Assembly (NCBI GenBank): GCA_963978545.1 | Contig: OZ021729.1 | Coordinates: 89,496,466 to 89,560,465, forward strand | Reading direction: 5' to 3' | From: Linyphia triangularis | Lineage: Eukaryota; Arthropoda; Arachnida; Araneae; Linyphiidae | DNA: 64,000 nucleotides | Shown: positions 60,159 to 64,000 of the stretch, piece by piece | How the letters are laid out: each line of letters starts with the position of its first letter | Position numbering within the stretch: the first letter of the stretch is position 1 | Position numbers and translations under genes: made by a program | The notes under the pieces: model-generated | What the model saw: the letters and a program-made list of their open reading frames with translations, nothing else | Database searches by the model: none | Told to the model about the DNA's origin: nothing

Positions 60159-62490
60159 TGAAAGTGCACTTTTTGGGACCAATTTTAGACCCACTTCTTA
60201 TTTAGTGAATGTTATAAAATTGGAATTGGAGATTCTCCTATATAATAGCTTCCATTTCCCGATCAGGGAAAGAATTTAAAAAAATTTCTTGTTTAACAAT
60301 AATTCATTGAATAGTCCCCCATGCGTTTTCAATGGGGAAATATTTTTTGCATTATTTGGATTTTAAGTAGTAAAATATCACTTCATTGACGATTTGAATG
60401 TGGAAATCGATTCGGGTGATGATTTTTGTTACCCTAGTTGTAAAAAGAATTTAAAATTTTGAAAATTTCGAAATGTGAAATTTTCCATACGATTAACATG
60501 GGGAAAATAAAAAATTAAAATTTTTGCAAAAGAACTACTTGGGATAAACTTTAGACACACTTCTTATTTAGTGAGTGTTATAAAATTGGAATTGGAGATT
60601 TTCCTATATAATAGCTTCAACTTCACCATCAGGGAAAAAATTTTAAAAATTTTCCTTTTTTAACAATAATTCATTGAATAGTCGCCCATGCGTTTTCAAT
60701 GGGGGAATATTTTTTACATTAACTGGATTTTAATTAGTAAATTTTCACTTCAATGATGATTTGAATGTGGAAATCGATTCGGGTGATGATTTCTGTTACC
60801 TTTGTTGCAAAAAGATTGTAAAATTTTAAAAATTTCGAAATGTGAAATTTTCCATACGATTAGCATGCGGAAAAAAAAAATTAAAATTTTTGAAAGTGCA
60901 CTTTTTGGGACCAACTTTAGACGCACTTCTTATTTAGTGAGTGTTATAAAATTGAAATTTGAGATTATCTTATATAATACCTTCAATTTCGCTATCGGGA
61001 AAAAGTTTTGTAAATTTTATTTATTTGACAATAATTCATTGAATAGTCCCATATCCGTTTTCAATGGGGAATTTTTTTTTTTCATTATATGGATTTTTAG
61101 TAGTAAAATTTTACTTCAATGATGATTTGAATGTGGAAATCGGTTCGGGTGATGATTTCTGTTACCTTAGAGACAAAAAGATAGTAAAATTTTGAAAATT
61201 TATTCATGTGAAATTTTCCATACGATTAACATGGGGAAAATTTAAAATGAAAATTTTTGAAAGTGCACTTTTTGGGACCAATTTTAGACGCTCTTCTTAT
61301 TTAGTGAGTGTTATAAAATTGGAATTGGAGATTCTCCTATATAATAGCTTCCATTTCCCCATCAGGGAAAGAATTTAAAAAATTTTCTTGTTTAACAATA
61401 ATTCATTGAATAGACCCATATGCGTTTTCAAAAGAGGATTTTTTTTTTTTGCATTAACTGGATTTTAAAGTAGTAAAATTTCACTTCAATGATGATTTGA
61501 ATGTGGAAATCGATTCGGGTGATGATTTTTGTTACCCTAGTTGTAAAAAGAATTTAAAATTTGATTTAATTTTGAAAATTTCGAAATGTGAAATTTTCCA
61601 TACGATTAACATGGGGAAAATAAAAAATTAAAATTTTGGAAAAAGAACTAATTGGGATAATTTTTTGACAAACTTCTTATTTAGTGAGTGTTATAAAATT
61701 GGAATGGGAGATTCTCCTATATAATAGTTTCAATTTCAACTTCGGGAAAAAATTTTGATAATTTTTCTTGTTTAACAATAATTCATTGAATAGTCCCCCA
61801 TGCGTTTTCAATGGGGGAATACTTTTTGCATTAACTGGATTTAAATTAGTAAATTTTCACTTCAATGATGATTTGAATGTGGAAATCGATTCGGGTGAAG
61901 ATTTCTGTTACCTTAGATGCAAAAAGATAGTAAAATTTTGAAAATTTCGAAATGGGAAATTTTCCATACTATTTACATGGGGTTGGTTGTTTTCAGATTA
62001 TCTGGCGCCGTCAGCAACACGAGGGCTATAATGCGCCGAAACATTCGTCATTAGACAAGCCAACATACATTTACAAACACCCATGCCTACACGGAACTCG
62101 AACCCGCAACCTCGCGGTCTAGAGGCTAGCACCCTAACCACTATACCGTTTGGTCGGCCAATTTACATGGGGAAAATTTAAAAGGAAATTTTTTGAAAGT
62201 GCACTTTTTGGGACCAATTTTAGACGCATTTCTGATTTAGTGAGTGTTATAAAATTGGAATTGCAGATTCTCCTATATAATACCTTCAATTTCACCATCG
62301 GGAAAAAATTTTGAAATTTTTTCTTTTTTAACAATAATTAATTGAATAGTCCCAAATGCGTTTTCAATGGGAGAATATTTTTTGCATTAACTGGATTTTA
62401 ATTAGTAAATTTTCACTTCAATGATTATTTGAATGTGGAAATCGATTCGGGTGATGATTTTTGTTATCCTAGTTGCAAAAAAATAGAAAA
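60159..62490 (+). repeat. Higher-order repeat block Q3
   Basis: Offset 3874 from Q2. It follows Q1/Q2 up to about 62490, where AAATAGAAAAATTTAGAAAA replaces AAATAGTAAAATTTAGAAAA and the order changes to two near-identical single monomers. Confidence 0.8.
61983..62160 (-). mobile_element. SINE copy within satellite block Q3
   Basis: Same site and duplication as the other satellite copies. It carries GAAACATTCGTC like the Q1 copy and lies 3874 bp after the Q2 copy. Confidence 0.9.
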
Positions 62491-63060
62491 ATTTAGAAAA
62501 TTTATTAATGTGAAATTTTCCATACGATTAACATGGGGAAAATTTAAAATGAAAATTTGTGAAAGTGCACTTTTTGGGACAAATTTTAGACGCACTTCTT
62601 ATTTAGTGAGTGTTATAAAATTGGAATTGCAGATTCTCCTATATAATACCTTCAATTTCACCATCGGGAAAAAATTTTGAAATTTTTTCTTTTTTAACAA
62701 TAATTAATTGAATAGTCCCAAATGCGTTTTCAATGGGAGAATATTTTTTGCATTAACTGGATTTTAATTAGTAAATTTTCACTTCAATGATTATTTGAAT
62801 GTGGAAATCGATTCGGGTGATGATTTTTGTTATCCTAGTTGCAAAAAAATAGAAAAATTTAGAAAATTTATTAATGTGAAATTTTCCATACGATTAACAT
62901 GGGGAAAATTTAAAATGAAAATTTTTGAAAGTGCACATTTTGGGACCAATTTTAGACGCACTTCTTATTTAGTGAGTGTTATAAAATTGGAATTGCAGAT
63001 TCTCCTATATAATACTTTCAATTTCACCATCGGGAAAAAATATTGAAATTTTTTATTTTT
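62429..63060 (+). repeat. Two adjacent near-identical 366-bp monomers
   Basis: The monomer beginning AATGTGGAAATCGATTCGGG recurs at an offset of exactly 366 bp (62429 and 62795). Only isolated substitutions separate the two, such as AAATTTGTGAAAG versus AAATTTTTGAAAG, and GCACTTTTTGGG versus GCACATTTTGGG. This is local single-monomer amplification, distinct from the kilobase-scale P/Q blocks. Confidence 0.85.
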
Positions 63061-64000
63061 TAACAATTATTAATTGAATAGTCCTAAATGCGTTTTCAAT
63101 GAGGAAATATTTTTTGCATTATTTGGATTTTAAGTAGTAAAATTTCACTTCAATGACGATTTGAATGTGGAAATCGATTCGGGTGATGATTTCTGTTACC
63201 CTAGTTTTAAAAGGATAGTAAATTTTTGAAAATTTTAAATGTGAAATTTTCCATACAATTAACATGGGGAAAATAAAAAATTAAAATTTTTGAAAAAGAA
63301 CTTTTTGGGATAAACTTTAGACACACTTCTTATTTAGTGAGAGTTATAAAATTGGAATTCGATATTCTCCTATATAATAGCTTCAACTTCACCATCAGGG
63401 AAAAAATTTAAAAAATTTTCCATTTTTAACAATAATTCATCGAATAGTCCTATATACGTTTTCAATGGGGACATTTTTTTGTGTGCAATATCTGGATTTT
63501 AAGTAGTAAAATTCCCTTTAATGATGATTTGAATGTATAAATCGATTCGGGAGATGATATCTGTTACCCTAGATGTAAAAAGATAGTAAAATTTTGAAAA
63601 TTTCGAAATGTGAAATTTTCCATACAATTAACATGGGAAAATAAAAAATTAAAATTTTGGAAAAAGAACTACTTGGGATAAAATTTAGACACACTTCTTA
63701 TTTAGTGAGTGTTATAAAATTGGAATTGGAGATTCTCCTATATAATAGCTTCAATTTCAACTTCGGGAAAAAAATTTGAAAATTTTTCTTGTTTGACAAT
63801 AATTCATTGAATAGTCTCCCATGCGTTTTCAATGGGAAATTTTTATTTTTTTATACATTAACTGGAATTTAATTAGTAAAATTTCACTTCAATGACGATT
63901 TGCATGTGGAAATCGATTCGAGTGATGATTTCTGTTAACCTAGTTGCAATAAGATATAAAAAATTTAAAAATTTCGAAATGTGAAATTTTCCATACTATT

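Larger units (their letters stand above)
46719..64000 (+). repeat. Satellite array, block 2 (about 45 monomers of ~366 bp, runs off the window)
   Basis: The same monomer as block 1, resuming mid-unit at GACGCACTTCTTATTTAG. It continues without unique sequence to the window edge, broken only by four SINE copies at one shared monomer position. Monomers fall into recognisable variants: hairpin form CCCCCAT, CCCAAAT or CCCATAT; GTGCACTTTTTGGGACC versus GAACTACTTGGGATAAACT; and CACCATCAGG, CAACTTCGGG or CGCTATCGGG before an A-run. These variants alternate, then fall into long-range order after about 52.4 kb. Open frames of 60-106 codons on both strands are by-products of the monomer. Confidence 0.95.

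Noticed and set aside
53820..63046. Repeated open frames of 60-106 codons on both strands in the satellite (for example 54528-54848, 56928-57248, 60802-61122, and minus 55860-56060).
   Set aside because: They recur because the monomer recurs. Both strands are open in the same monomers, the translations are simple AT-rich sequence (Lys, Phe, Ile, Asn), and other monomers break the frames with stops and indels.
41446..64000. A CENP-B-box-like motif at GATTCGGGTGATGA in the monomer.
   Set aside because: The spacing of TTCG, A and CGGG in the CENP-B box is not met. Only part of the motif is present.
1..64000. CRISPR arrays, operons, riboswitches or phage-type systems.
   Set aside because: The window is eukaryotic. 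The regular repeats are a satellite with no spacers, and no prokaryotic gene organisation is present.

Overview
This is a eukaryotic, very AT-rich, repeat-dominated stretch of an animal genome. Introns are long, splice signals are GT-AG, and there are no operons. Tc1/mariner, hAT-like and piggyBac-like DNA transposons, a tRNA-derived SINE and a long satellite array are present. The exon remnants belong to an animal-type BEACH-domain gene (WDFY3 / Blue cheese family). An arthropod, possibly an arachnid, is my guess from the transposon and SINE style. No marker here fixes the taxon.

About 1-41445 is intron/intergenic DNA packed with nested transposons. Scattered through it, all on the + strand and in the family's N-to-C order, are seven short exon-like segments with splice sites (6026, 20324, 27114, 29403, 30152, 30832, 33755). 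The last five match the N-terminal helical region of WDFY3. The first two are weaker. One exon (30152-30281) is fully open; the others carry frameshifts or stops, and family segments between them were not found. I read this as a decaying, unprocessed (intron-bearing) WDFY3-like copy spanning at least 28 kb. Its introns hold mobile elements with clear ends: hAT5-like (7826-10762), a piggyBac-type MITE (12318-12520), a 6.1-kb TA-flanked element with arrays of AAGGTATTTT (13651-19723) inside another element, a 6.1-kb element with TGACGTCA-like subterminal motifs (20591-26718), an 835-bp non-autonomous element (27655-28489), and a Tc1/mariner (31350-32847) that itself received a SINE.

From 41446 to the right edge the window is a satellite of about 366-bp monomers, each with a CCCCCAT...ATGGGGG hairpin. 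It is interrupted once (43673-46718) by a patchwork: a Tc1 C-terminal fragment, an inverted repeat pair, a 200-bp direct repeat, and one good candidate coding exon (46197-46415, minus strand; Pro-rich 12-residue repeats and a His run).

The most striking feature is in the second satellite block. A tRNA-derived SINE that inserted once into a monomer (12-bp target duplication) is now present four times at the same site. Three of these copies sit inside larger, almost identical blocks arranged P-Q-Q-P-Q (Q 2400 bp, P about 1474 bp). The SINE has therefore become part of a recently amplified higher-order satellite repeat.
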